This document shows positions 1-12,300 of a stretch of DNA of 64,000 nt, piece after piece. Numbering within the stretch: the first letter of the stretch is position 1; each line of letters opens with the position of its first letter. The position numbers and the translations under genes were made by a program. This DNA is from Aquila chrysaetos chrysaetos (taxonomy: Eukaryota > Chordata > Aves > Accipitriformes > Accipitridae), in NCBI RefSeq assembly GCF_900496995.4, contig NC_044027.1, positions 10,874,743 through 10,938,742 of the forward strand, read 5' to 3'. The notes beneath the pieces were generated by a model. It was not told the DNA's origin. It searched no databases and saw only the letters and a program-made list of their open reading frames with translations.

Positions 1-3000
1 ATGATTCTAAGTATTTGCAGCTCTCCAGGACTCTCTTCAGAGCTTCTCCCGTCACCTTCAAAACCCCAAACCAAATAACTGAAACCCATTTATTAGCCCT
101 CTGATACAAGGATAAGACAATCTGGTTCCCTTGAGTGAAATCAGTACTAAGCATCCAACTCTTCTGGCAGAGGAGTTGTATCGGGCCATCCTGAGCAGCG
201 GCTCCCAGATTCGGTCTTCAGCACATAGCTCCTTGCATAGTGCTTTGGGGATTTTCAGAAATAACCTGTTATTAGCAAGGAAGCATCTACTCTGCAGCCA
301 AGGAGAGAGAGACCCCAACAGGCTGTTATTAGCCACAATCAATTTCTTGTATTAACTACCAGAAATTTGAGCGGTGGGACTGTGTTGGTGGTGGTAAGAG
401 GAAGCGTAGCATTGGGGATTGGGGCTGTCTGCTGGGGCACTCCTCCATCAGAGGGGACCTGGTGTAAGGCTTTACAGCCACATCCTCCTGCCTCTGGGAA
501 GAGCCAGATCCCCTGGATATTTTGTGTTAGTGGCTTGGTCTTTCTGTGGTTTTGACCAGAAATTCCAGCCTCGTCTTAGCAATTTCTGTTGATATGCATT
601 TCAGTAAAACTGGTACTTTCCAGAGAAAGTGAGAAAAAATTGAGGCTTTGTTGAAAAATTCGTGGCTTGCACTTTCTGGGACATTGGTTTTCCTTGCGGG
701 GCTGAGCCCTGCAAGCTTTGGAGAAAAAAAAAAAAAGTTTATTTCAGTTTCTTTTATGCAATATTCCCTTTTGCCTTTAACATAATCTATTCATTTTCAT
801 TCTCTGGTGGGCAACCGCTAATGTAGCGTTGAGAAACAGATCTTTTTCTTCCCCTTTGGAGCCTGTTCTTTCAGAAAAAAAATAGCATTATGAATGATAT
901 GAGTTTATGTATTCAGTAATACAGGTCCCCATCAAACAGGGATGCATATTTGATCTGAGTAGGCTAAGAATATTTTAGAATCCTGGAGGATAAATCAACT
1001 GTAGCATATGAACTTCTAAAAACTATTAAGGAAAAAACTTCCTTGCTTTTAGAAGCTAGAATTTTTGCTAATGAGCAGGAGTGGATTTGAGTTTTATTTC
1101 CTGGATTATGTGTTGTAGTTACTGTTGTTCAATGCATTCATTTTGTCCATTTGACAGGATTTGGGTCATATGGTAAAAACAGATAGTTTCTAAGAAACAT
1201 TTACGATGTATAAAACCAGATTAGCTGAATTATCTCACAAGTTAAATAGGGGAGTATACAACTTGGCTTTTTTTCACACCGAGTTTCACTGTTTTCTCTT
1301 TCATTGTTTAGTTTCCTCTGTGTGCAGTTTAGTTACAGATCCCTGTATTTACCCACTTTCCTTTGTTTTTGTGGGTGGCTAAGATATCAGCAGGAGACAA
1401 AACGTGAAATGGAGTGCACATTGAACAAAATCAGCTATGACACCTCAAGTGAGCGACGCGTGAGTCATTTCTGCTTTGGGAACACAATAAGGAAAACCAA
1501 GCAACAGTGTGTCTGATATAAAGGGCATAAATTAAAAAACAGCAAAAAGACCGATTTTTTCCACCTCACATTTCTGAATAATTAGTCTGTGGTTATTGCA
1601 CTTCAGGAAGTATGTGAGTTACAAGATTTTAATGTGACCTTTAAGAGTGATGGGGTATTGATACACATACAGCATGCTAAGAATAACTGAAAAATCCCAT
1701 GTCAGAGGTCTGGGTGATCTCCAGCAGTTGCTGGTGGGACGGCATGGTACATGGGGACACGGTCTTGCCCTTTTACCTGGCGTAGCCGTGCTGGCTTCTG
1801 CGGATGCCAGGATAGCGGCTCTTGGTTTTAACTCAGGCCAGCAAGTTTTGCTTTCCTCTGCAATACATAAACTGGCTTTACTTCACCTTTTAAAAGGATC
1901 AGTCTTCTAGCTGGCAGTGCTGCTAATGAAGTATATCCTTGACAATTAATAACATCCTAGTGAATCTGCTACAATAAATCATATTTTTGTTTCATTACAG
2001 TCCTACTGGTGGTAAATCTCAGACTTCAGTAAACCAAAAAAAATTACCTTTTGAATTGTACACGGCATGTACCTCATGGGGTAGATTATTTATAAAGCTA
2101 TTTTTGAATTTCTTTATCTTTTATAATAAGGAAGTGACTTTGTCTTACCTGCACAGAATTTAATATAAGAGGACTTGTAGAATGAGTCATCTATTGTGTT
2201 TTCTTATGCAAACTTAGAGTTGCTATGGTTTTCTTTATTAGTTTTATTTAAAATTTGAAAAAAAAAAAACAGCTCAAGAATTTTTTTGATCTTTGGCTCT
2301 TCAATTCCTGTTATCCTTTGAGTGACTTGATGTAATACCTAAACAAAATGCATGCTGAAGTCCTTGTTGCTTACTGAGTTTTACAACCTTTAGATTAAAT
2401 TGAAGTTATTTGGCGCTTAAAAACCCCCTAATCTGTATCATAATGAAGGATCAAATTCTAAGGAAAATCTCAAGTGAATCGTTAAAAATATTGACACTAG
2501 AGTAACGTACATTCCTGAATTGTTCATTTAATGCCATGAGCCGGGATTACTTAGGCAACTAAACTCATGCACTGTATCTGTTCCTGCTTAAAAACACTCA
2601 AGTATTTAAGTGGCCACATATTTTTAGAGCCTCTTGGTTGCAATTAAACACCTGCTTGAAGTGAGGTCTACACTGAAGTGTTTCTCTGAGTCAGACCAAA
2701 AGTACTGAGCACTTCCCAAGTCTGAATTCCAAAACTTTAATTAGCATTCAACTAAAATGTTTAAATCATTAAATCTTCATACAGACGTTTTATTCTCATC
2801 TGAGAAAAACAAAAACCTGCCAAGCACTGAAAAATCCTGCTAACTTTCTGCAGACTTCTCTGCATCTGTGAAATGCAGAGCTCTTACATTTTCAGGGCCA
2901 GATCTCCCTCTCATCACCGTCCAAGAGCACTGTGATATTTTCAGTTGTCTTTACTCAGATGCCACTGACTCAAGACGAGCACAGAGTCAGACCCAGCGTC

Positions 3001-6000
3001 TTGCTCCAGTAATCGCTGCACAACCCCATCCCACTGCTGCAAGTATGAACTGTGCATCAGGGGACCAGCCAACCAGCCCCCATTCGCTCTAAGCCATATT
3101 TCAAGCTCACAACATATTTCAACCAGCCCAAATTTCAGAAGCCCTTCCCTAGCCTTAGGACCTTAGTTAGTAAAAGGCCAAGTGGCCCCATGCGTGAATG
3201 TTACTACAGGGGTCCATGCACCTGGAGAGGGGCAGATGCGCGCTGCAGCCCCCTGCCCTGCCGAAGGGCTGCTGTGGGCCAGCATCAGGTGAACTCACCC
3301 GTAAGGAATAGGTTTGGGTTTGGCTAGGCTGCAGGATCAGGTCTGGAGACGTGCTCTGTGATGTATCTGAAGATGATTAAAGACACGCTCACCACTGTCT
3401 TATGAATCAGATGTGTTTATTCAGGAAAACACCCATGCCCCAAATATTTAAACTGCAATAATTAACATAGAACAATTTCATTTTACATGATATAATTATT
3501 TTGACATTTCAAATGTGTCTATTGCTAAAGCCCCCAATGAACTGTCTCACAACACAGTCGGGTTTATACATGAAAAAAATACCCTTTACATATAAAGGCT
3601 CTGCTATACTGCACACAATTCTGCTTGCCAGAGGCAAAAGTTCTGCTCTTCTACCACTGTCAAGCTTAAGGAACTTGGTTGAAGCCCCTGGAATTACATT
3701 CCTATAAAGTATTAAAAAATTGCATAAAATTCTCATTTTTAAACATTAAACTTATTCTTCCTCTAAAGCATAAGCTTTAGAAATACCTATTTTCAGATTG
3801 TTGCATATACCAATATTCACTCACATCCTTGAAGTTAGAGCTTTCTGTAGAGCTCATTTAACTGTTAAAACAGGTGGGGTTTTTTTTCCCCAATTCTTCA
3901 CACTTGTTTGGTTTCCTTCCTTTTTTCCCCTTTACTTTATATTTTATTTGCTTTTTCCCATCCTTTTTTATGCGGAAGTAGAGACTGAAAAATAGAAGCA
4001 AAGAGAGGAAGAAGCAGAATAATAGAAAAACAATAGAAAAAATAGAAATATGTAAACTGAAGAAATGAAAAAAATTTCAAATATTTGCTAAACAGTTTTA
4101 GATGAGAAAACAGTCACTTCAAAACCTAAGTACTGACTTGGTGCTTAATTCCAGAATGTTGCTCTCCTTCCATCAGTTATGGACAACTCCAAGCAATAGG
4201 TGCTGGTGGGAATGAAAATAACCTAAGCAGGCAAATCTTATTCTTTTGTGTCCATATATCTAACAACTTGCTCAGTTGGCATCTGTGTTTTACCTTACAG
4301 ATGTATTCTGCTGGAGAGCTGTGGGCTTTCCATGAGGCTCACACAGCCTCAAAGCACAGCAGCACTCTGTGGGAAGCTGAAGAAAGTGTCCATAAATTAT
4401 CAGTAGGAAGTGTCCATAAATTATATATCCACAGATTAAAAAATCTTTGATTTATGTTGAATTGAATGAAGCTGTTGAGACTGAGGACCAGGTGACGGAA
4501 CTGAGTAAAGACTCACTCAGCGGTTGAGGATGTCTTATTTAGGCAGCTATTTTGGGTGCTCTGACTCACCCCCTGCTTCATGCTGGCTATAGAGGGAAAC
4601 AGGGATCCTAAATTTAGATACTGTGGACATGACTGAATGGAAATGGTGTGCCAATACTGCAGGATATGGTATCTCAGGAAAAACTGATGATGTCACCTAT
4701 GGTGTAAAACATCCTCATTTTACAACAGAGGAAGGTGGCTGCTGCCCGCAGCGAGCCCTCTGCAGCCCAGAGGGGATGCTGAGCGTGGAGGGGTCGAAGG
4801 CTCTGGGGGCTCTCCGCCTTCACTCTCCTTGGAAGCACCAGCATTTCAGAATGTGCCGTGCTGTCCTTCTTTGGTCTCTATCCTCCTCCACCCCAAATCT
4901 TCGGGCTCCTGGGATCAGTACTTAAAAAAGGAATCAGGAATTTAAATCACTTTAGCTGAGCTCCCCTGGGGGGGTGGGGCACTGCTGCAGAATGCACTCT
5001 TCCAAAACATTTTTCCAAGACTCTGTATCCTCACAGTCCATCATACTTTCTTGAAATTGAGCCTATTATAACCACAAAAAAGGCGAGGCTGGAAGAGGTT
5101 TTGAGGTCACTGAGTGCAGCTCGGGCTGTCACAAGTGTTGCTCATCAGAATTTGCATTTTCACAGTTATTCCTCCTCCAGAAGCTGCCTTTGCTTTGAGG
5201 TTTCCCTTGCTATCTGCACCAAATACAAGTTGTATCACTTCCATTTTTTAAAGTCCTGTCAGCATGGGTCAGTTAGAGGTCTCAGAAAGCAAAGGCTTCT
5301 TATTGATTTTGCTTTTTCATTGGTTATTTGAGTTGAGTGGTCCCTTTCTTACTTTAACTGCAGGATAGCATGCTTGAAAACAAATAGAGCTGCTTGTAAT
5401 TTTTGTAAGAGCATGAGCAAGTGGCTGAGGCTTTTGCAGAATGCTGTTTGCTCTCCAGAGAAATCTGGGTGCATAAGAGGGGTGCAGGAGTGCAGAAGAT
5501 CAGTGCACTATTGATCCAAGTGGGATCATAGGACTGCCGTGCATTTTTAGGTAGCACACGGCCCCTGGCTGGCCCATGGCACAGTAAAGGATTTCTCTCT
5601 AAGTGACTATCACATTTCCTCCCTCTGGGAAGTGCTGAAGAAAAGAAAATGAAACAAAACCAGAAGCGAAGTGAATGCAAAACTCCCAAGCCCCTCAGTA
5701 AGCACTTGTGTAGCCTAAATAATGAATCCCCGTCAGATAAGCTGTGACCTAATTTTCAGATCTGGGCTTTGAGGAGTTTGGGTTCAGGCCAATTTCACGG
5801 GAGGTAAAGTCTACTTGCAATCCTGGATTCAAAGTCTTCACAGCCTTGGTGAAGTTGAGATCCAACTCTGTAATCTCTGATATTAAACTTGATCTGATTT
5901 TGGTTTACTGCCCCCGGGTGAGCTTGGATGGAAGTGTATTGCATTGACTTGACTTCTATTTAAGTCCCTATTAAAATTTTCTATAGCTATTAACAACAGC

Positions 6001-8154
6001 CAGAATTAAACCAATAACACGCCTTTTTTCCTATCAACCAAGATTACGAATAAAGGCATTTATTAACTCCCATAGATGCTCCTCAGCTAAGCAGAAAGCA
6101 GTTTAAGAGTTCAACTTTTTCGGTGTCTGAGAAGGGCCAAGAAACCTCAACAGAGCAGACTTGCTTGTGAGATTGCTGATGCTTCCTGTTTCTGGTCAAG
6201 TTAGCAACAGAGCATATGCACAGAAAGCCACACGTTTGCCACATCTGAGAACAAGGGGAAGAATTTTCAAAATTTCTCCGTGACTTCACTGCTTTCAGTA
6301 GTCCCCCCCCTTTCTCATGGATTGAGCCCTATGGTGGGGAACCAGAGCAGGGTCTGTAGGTCCGAGGTGCTCCTCAGAAGAGTGAGGACCCTCCTGCAGA
6401 AAAGCTCGTCTGCTGCAAACGGTGATGCTGAGACCGTGGGAATGGGTTGTTCCCCGAAGTCTGTTGCTGTTGATGCTGCTGAAAAGAATCAGCATTGTGC
6501 AAAGGATCAGCCTGGACTTTTTTTCTTTAGTACAGGATTGTTGTCAAAAATGACCGGCTTCAAAAAACTACGAAATAAAAGGAGAAAGGATGAAACAGTG
6601 AAGGGACTTCGAGTCTGCCAGAAAGCATGGAGGCTGCTGCTTGGCTCAGGGCCTTGTTTCAGTGAAAGCTGTTTAACATTTTTATAACTGATGGCAAAAT
6701 TGCACACTATGAATGGGCTCTTTTTATGGCTATAATTTATTCTTATTTCTCAGAGGCAACAGAGTAGAGGCCAGATTGCTTTATCCTGTGGTATTAAAAA
6801 GCCTGGGGCTGAGAAGCTTAGCACTGCTTTGTCAGGATTTTCTCCATCTGGCAAAATGATAGAATAAAATCATCCTATGCAGAGAGCTGCTTTATTTTTT
6901 GAAAGAATGGTCTTTCTCTTTCAATTCAAAGCCTTCAGGAAAAGGTGCAGGGGAGGTAGTATGTGTGAGTAAATGCATATTTTCATTCATTAGTTGCCTT
7001 TTCTCTATTCAGGAGCTATGATTTCTGACTGCCAGGCTTGCTTAAACTTCTCTGGGCATTAGTTGTGTGTATTGAGGTGGAGGCAGATAGAAGTTAAAAA
7101 CCCTGTTCAGAGACATGAGAGATTTATAGGGTCCAGAGGGGTGAGGAGATCCCAGTGGAGGTTACAAAGCCATAGGCAGGGTAAGCTGACTCTTACAAAA
7201 ATACATTTCTTTAAGGGGAAAAGAAAGAAAGAAAACATGGATTTAGTTTTCTTCTTTTCTTTTTTTTTTTTCCCCAACCATTAATAGCAAAAGGAATTTT
7301 TTGGTTTTGTCAACGTTTATCAAGACAGAAAGCAGGTATCTCTAGCAGTGACTCATATCAATTGCTTATCACCTTTTGAAAGTTTCTTGTGTATTTTGAA
7401 GTCACCTGGTCAATAGGACGAAACCTCACCAATACGTACCATGAGTTTCTGGTGACATAACGCAAGTAGCAAATTACTACTATTAGGAGTATTTTGAGTG
7501 TGCTCACACAAACTAAGCTACATCAGCTGACAACATAAAGTAAGCTTGAATAATAAAACACTGGATTTCTGAAGGCAGAAACTAAATCTGTGACTAAATG
7601 TTTTGATGTGAACAGTTCACCAAGATCTAGTCATGTAAAAGAAAGAAGGTATAGGTATGCAAGGGGAAAAACTCAAATACCAGTGAAAGTAGACCTTGGT
7701 GGCATCTCAGGGATGAAGGGAAAAGAGGAAAGAGTGAACTGGTACCAGTTTTTGTAACTTTTTGATCCCTTCCCTCCCCACACTGTAAGAATAAAATTTC
7801 AAATAAATGCCTGTGTTACTGCAATTCATAGAATAAGAGGGCCTGAGAGTACTCCTTTATCTGTCTTTATCTAAGCTTTCCAGTAAGCCAAAGAAGCTCA
7901 AATAACATCTATCCTCTGGACTGCTCAAAGACCACAGCTCTCAGCTGAGGGCCAGGTCTGAAATTGTCTTTGGGAAAGTCTGGACCTCAAATCTAAATCT
8001 TGGGTTTTCAGAAAGTGCAGGCGTTAGAGGTGTATTTACACACCAGGGTGGTCTGGTGTCATGCAGGGTACTGTTAAATGGGCAGGACAGGAATTGAGGA
8101 AAATGTGTCATAATGAACTTTGCTATGTGGCCAGATTTGCAACTAGATTACTAT
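1..8154. other. Non-coding DNA downstream of TNFSF8
   Basis: No coding exon can be supported on either strand. TNFSF15, the next TNF ligand gene in other amniotes, would be expected to the left of TNFSF8, but no TNFSF15-like sequence is visible here, so it probably lies outside the window. A direct repeat of 17 bp (AAGTGTCCATAAATTAT) occurs at 4384-4400 and 4408-4424. Two plus-strand AATAAA hexamers lie at 7790-7795 and 7802-7807, with no gene attached. Confidence 0.6.
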
Positions 8155-8941
8155 TTTAATATTTGTTATGAAAAGGTCTAGAAACCCCAGGTGAGAACAG
8201 AGGCTGAGCACTGTGCATACACAAAGTCTCTTCCCCAAAAGGCTTAATATTTAAATAGAAAAGATAGATAAATAGTGAAAAGGAAGACACTTGGAAGTAA
8301 ATTGCATAAAGTCCATAGCAGAATGCAGCACAGAAATATCCCGTAAGTTCCACATCTCCTATGTCCTGTCCCAGAGTTTTAGCTACCAGCCTGAGAGTCA
8401 ATAATTTCATCATCTTTGCTTTCGTATGATCTATCCATAAACCTACTCCAGAGTTGTGGTTGCGTGCTCCAGTTGTAAAGAAAGCCTTGATTACAAGCTC
8501 TGACTGTCAGTTTTTTGGAAAGACCACATCAAAATACTACTCCATAAAATTCAGTTAAAAAGATTTCCCCATCTCCTGAGCACAGGCACCTTGCCAGCAG
8601 TCCATTAGCCAAAAAGTCTCGATATTGCGTATTCTTCCCATAATCTGGTTACCTTTTAATCTGTGCTTACATAGTATCGTTTAGAGGAACCATTGGCAGA
8701 TCTGTGGGTTATATTCTGGATAATCCAACAACAATCCTACCCTGAGCCAAACCAGAGGAATCTGTCAGGTGTGGGTCTTGCAGTGTTTTAGGTTTCGTTC
8801 TGGGACACTCACAAAGTTCCTTGTTTACCCTAGTGATGAGGTAAGATAGGAAATTTAAAATAAGATATTGCCTAGTAAAAGCAGGCTACTGTTGTTCAGA
8901 GAAAGTTAAGTCTGGGCAGCAGTGGGAAGTCAGAGAGCTGC
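8155..8941 (-). other. TNFSF8: TNFSF8 3' untranslated region (extent uncertain)
   Basis: This region lies downstream of the TNFSF8 stop. No AATAAA is seen on the minus strand between 8941 and about 7000. Two ATTAAA variants occur, at 8660-8655 and 8160-8155, giving 3' UTRs of about 0.3 or 0.8 kb. The true cleavage site is inference only; transcripts could also run further. Confidence 0.4.
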
Positions 8942-9339
8942 TCACATTTCATCGCTGTACCTCAAGACCCCAAGAACGTTTTCATTGGGAAGAGAGATTT
9001 CATTCAAGAATTTAGGATGATTAAGTGTTACTGATATTCGGTCCTTCACATTCAGGTAAGTCAAATGGAGCTGGAACAAGGTCTTAAAAGTCTTTTCTTG
9101 GCATGTTTCTGATGCGCACCATGTGGATAATGTTTGCCTGTGGACTTTGTCATTTACAAGGAGCTCTATCTTGAGGTCGGTAGGGCTGTTTGAACAGTTG
9201 GGAAAATGAAAGTTCAAGTGGCAATAGATCAAGTAGAGGCCTTGTTTCCTTATCACCAGCTCTTCGCTCTTGCACTGGATGTCTTCACAAATACCCTTCT
9301 CGACCAAGCTCAGTTTTGAACTGTTTACTGGATTGGACA
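8942..9339 (-). CDS. TNFSF8: TNFSF8 coding exon 4 (TNF homology domain)
   Basis: This is the last coding exon, from acceptor ctttctag (AG at 9341-9340) to stop TGA at 8944-8942. It encodes residue 105 (V, split codon) to 236. Most of the TNF homology domain is here: NSSKLSLVEKG aligns with the human NKTKLSWNKDG stretch. GLYLIYC is the core strand, DLKIELLVNDK and RISVTLNHPKF are further strands, and VLGVLRYSDEM is the C-terminus. Cysteines occur at 122, 127, 144, 153, 179 and 184. Nothing indicates a frameshift or loss. Confidence 0.96.
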
Positions 9340-12300
9340 CTAGAAAGGAAAGCAAACAAATTTTAAAATGAGCCGCTGAGCTCTAGTGACCTGAATTCAG
9401 CTCTATGTGACTTGCAGCAATGTATTTCATGGTAAATGGAGATACCTGTTCTGTGGTTTTCCTGCAGGAAGTTCCAAGGCCCTGGCCAGGTGGCTGGGAG
9501 TTCCCGCATGGAAGTGGGGTGTGAAAAAGTTCCAAGGACTTACACAGCCCTTGGGAAACCCAAGACAGGGAGATACAGTGAAAATGTCCTTCTGCAATAT
9601 TTGAAGGGAAATAATGGAGATGTATATTCATATGTTTGTGTGCAGAAGGTATCTCTATTTATTTTTTCTTATCGAGTTAAAAAAAAAAAAAGTTTATATG
9701 TGATCAGATAGAGGGTTTACCATACACACCCACATTTTAGGAAAGCTAAGGATTTTTTTCCTGTAAAAGGCCCATTTGGTCAAAAAAACTATTTGCCACT
9801 AAAACCAGTTTGAATAACATGAACAGCCTGCTCTTCACCCAGCTCTGCAATCTCTTTTTGCCAACTCTTGCCCTCCACTGAGCTCCCCACTGACCTCTCA
9901 TGTACGCAGCGGCTCTCTTGGTCGGGACATTCTGTAGGATTCTTAAATAGTCTTCGGAGGTGTTCCCTGAAGGAAACAACAAATTAAGTGACCAGTCCTG
10001 ATTTTTTCATACTGTAAAATGCTGTCAGCATTTGGCACCTCGCTTATTTGCTAGACCTGCGCCATGGACAAACTCCACAGCAGCAGCTCCAAAGCAAAAA
10101 GCAGCAGCAGCTAGAACCGCACGTAGGAGAGCTGGTTCTAACGCCTTGGCTGACAGTATCTGATCTGCAAGGGGAATTCATAGCAGTGTAACTCGACTGG
10201 TAAATTTCTAACAGTCTAAAGCTCTGGTAGATGGCAGCTATCGGTCCAAAAAATTGTATTTCTTATTCTCCCTCCTACGAATAGAAATTATATGCGGGTA
10301 AGCTTAACTTAAGCAAATTATCTGTATGGGGCAATTACAGAAAGAAGCTTTTGAACATTTCACTGGAACACAGTTTCCGAAGAAGGCTCTTCGGGTGCTT
10401 TCGAAACGTCGCTCTGTTCTCTCACGGCTCAAACGCGAGCGTCGCCAGGACTTCAGGGGAGGTGGCCGGCTATCCAGGCCCGACAGCCGCCTGCCCGCGG
10501 GGCCCGGCCCGCGGCTCGGAGCGGGAGGCGGCGGCGCGCCCGGGAACGTCCCCGCACCCGAAGGGCCGGGCCGGGGAGGCGCCGGGGCTGCCCCGCCGCG
10601 GAGCGCCCGGCGGCGGCGGCGGCGCGGGGGCGGCCGGCTCCCTCCCGCGGCCGCCGCCGGGACTGCGGGCGGCGGGGAGCTGCGGGGCTCCGCGCCCCGG
10701 CTCCGCCGTCCCGGCACCGCATCCCGCTCTCCCAGCCCCGGCGTCCCGGTGTCCCGGCTCCGGCGTCCCGGCACCGCACCCCGGTGTCCCAGCTCCGGCG
10801 TCCCGGCGTCCCGGCTCCTGCGTCCCGGCGTCCCAGCTCCGGCATCCCGGCACGGCATCCCGGTGTCCCAGCTCCGGCATCCCGGACCCTGCGTCCCGGC
10901 GTCCCAGCTCCGGCATCCCGGCATCCCAACTCCTGCATCCCGGACCCTGCATCCCGGCATCCCAGCTCCCGCATGCTGGCACCGCATCCTGGTGTCCCAG
11001 CTCCTGCATCCCGGACCCTGCATCCCAGCTCCTGCATCCTGGACCCTGCACCCCACTGCTTACCCTTGAATTTCACCTCCTTCCATCCACATTTCAGCTT
11101 CCCATCTGCTCTGTGTAAGCCTTTTCTCCTCTCACCTTGCTGGGCATTCAGTGAATGGCACTGATTATTCCTCCTTTAGTTTGTGATTGTATAGAGCAGA
11201 GTTTGTACTGCCCTGTGCAGCCCACTGGTGCACAGATACACAGACAAGATACAGATTTGGGAAAACAGTGGCCCTGCTGCAGCTGTGGAAGGGATGTGCA
11301 CAGGAGCTCAGATGGGAGGCTGGGAATTTCCTGTGTTTTATTCTACAGCTGAATACCAGGAAAAAAAGTATGAAGGAGTTTCAGTAAAGCCTTACCAAAT
11401 TATACTCCCTTCTCCCAGGGTACACAAATCACCTAAGTTTTCCTGTGACTTGGTTTATAAAATTGGTGTAAGAGTCACCCACCCTACAAGGGTCTCTGAG
11501 GGACCAGTTAATAAACAAAACTAATTTCTACTAAATCTTGATGCTACTCCATGACATCAGATGATGTATTTCTTGTTCCTTACATGAACAAGAAGGTGTC
11601 TACTAAATGCAGAGTGAGACAAGGACCTTAAGTTTCATAGGGTTCCTGAAACTAAGGGTGCAAAAAAGAGATTCGAATCTCCAGACCCTTGCAGTATCTG
11701 CACGGCCTGATTTCTAAGAGGTACTTGGTCAGAAGGATGGATAAATCAGGGAGAAGCTGGTCCCACACACAAGTCCTCCTGGTTGGCGGTTTGTAACATT
11801 GCACCCTTCGCACTCACTGTTGGAGAAGGAGGCTGTGACTATCCTAAAAGAATCACAATCTTTCTCTGATTTTAGTAGTTTAAACAGTTTTGAGGGAAGC
11901 AGGTGCTCACTATGCTCCAAGAATGAGTAAGTCAGTCATGTATCAAAGTCCCTTGGCCGCACTGGAAATCCCCAAAGAAAAACCAAAGCCTGCTTTCCTG
12001 GTGTTAGTCATGTCAATATAGTGTTTTAGTGAGTGAACAGACACTACAGAGATGTGGAGATACGGCATAGGATAGGAGAAAACCCTTCTGGCCCTTACGC
12101 CAAACTAAAGCTGTTAACAGTGGTAGCAACAGTCTCTGGGTAATGCAGTCATTACCCTGAGCCCACTCGCATTACAAGTGTCCTGCAAAAAGGGAGAGTA
12201 TGTTTACAGAAACTCGGTGGCATTTAGGGGGTTTACCTTATAAAGCAGAAAATCCCCTGCTCCTCAAGCTGACTTTGGAAACTGCAGCCCTGCAACATCT

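Noticed and set aside
7815-7870. CATAGAATAAGAGGG stretch resembling a CR1 3' end
   Set aside because: Only the first few bases match; the following sequence does not continue as CR1.
1-8154. Possible TNFSF15 gene, expected beside TNFSF8
   Set aside because: No TNF-domain signature or matching anchor exon was found in any frame of this interval.
10304-11164. Six overlapping long open frames (126 to 255 codons) on both strands
   Set aside because: They coincide with the CpG island and minisatellite, where GC-rich repeats lack stop codons in every frame. The products are low-complexity Gly/Pro/Arg/Ala-rich, and units of 8 and 14 bp do not keep a frame.
11668-11679. Perfect 12-bp palindrome AGATTCGAATCT resembling a tRNA B box
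   Set aside because: No A box, acceptor stem or cloverleaf can be drawn around it.
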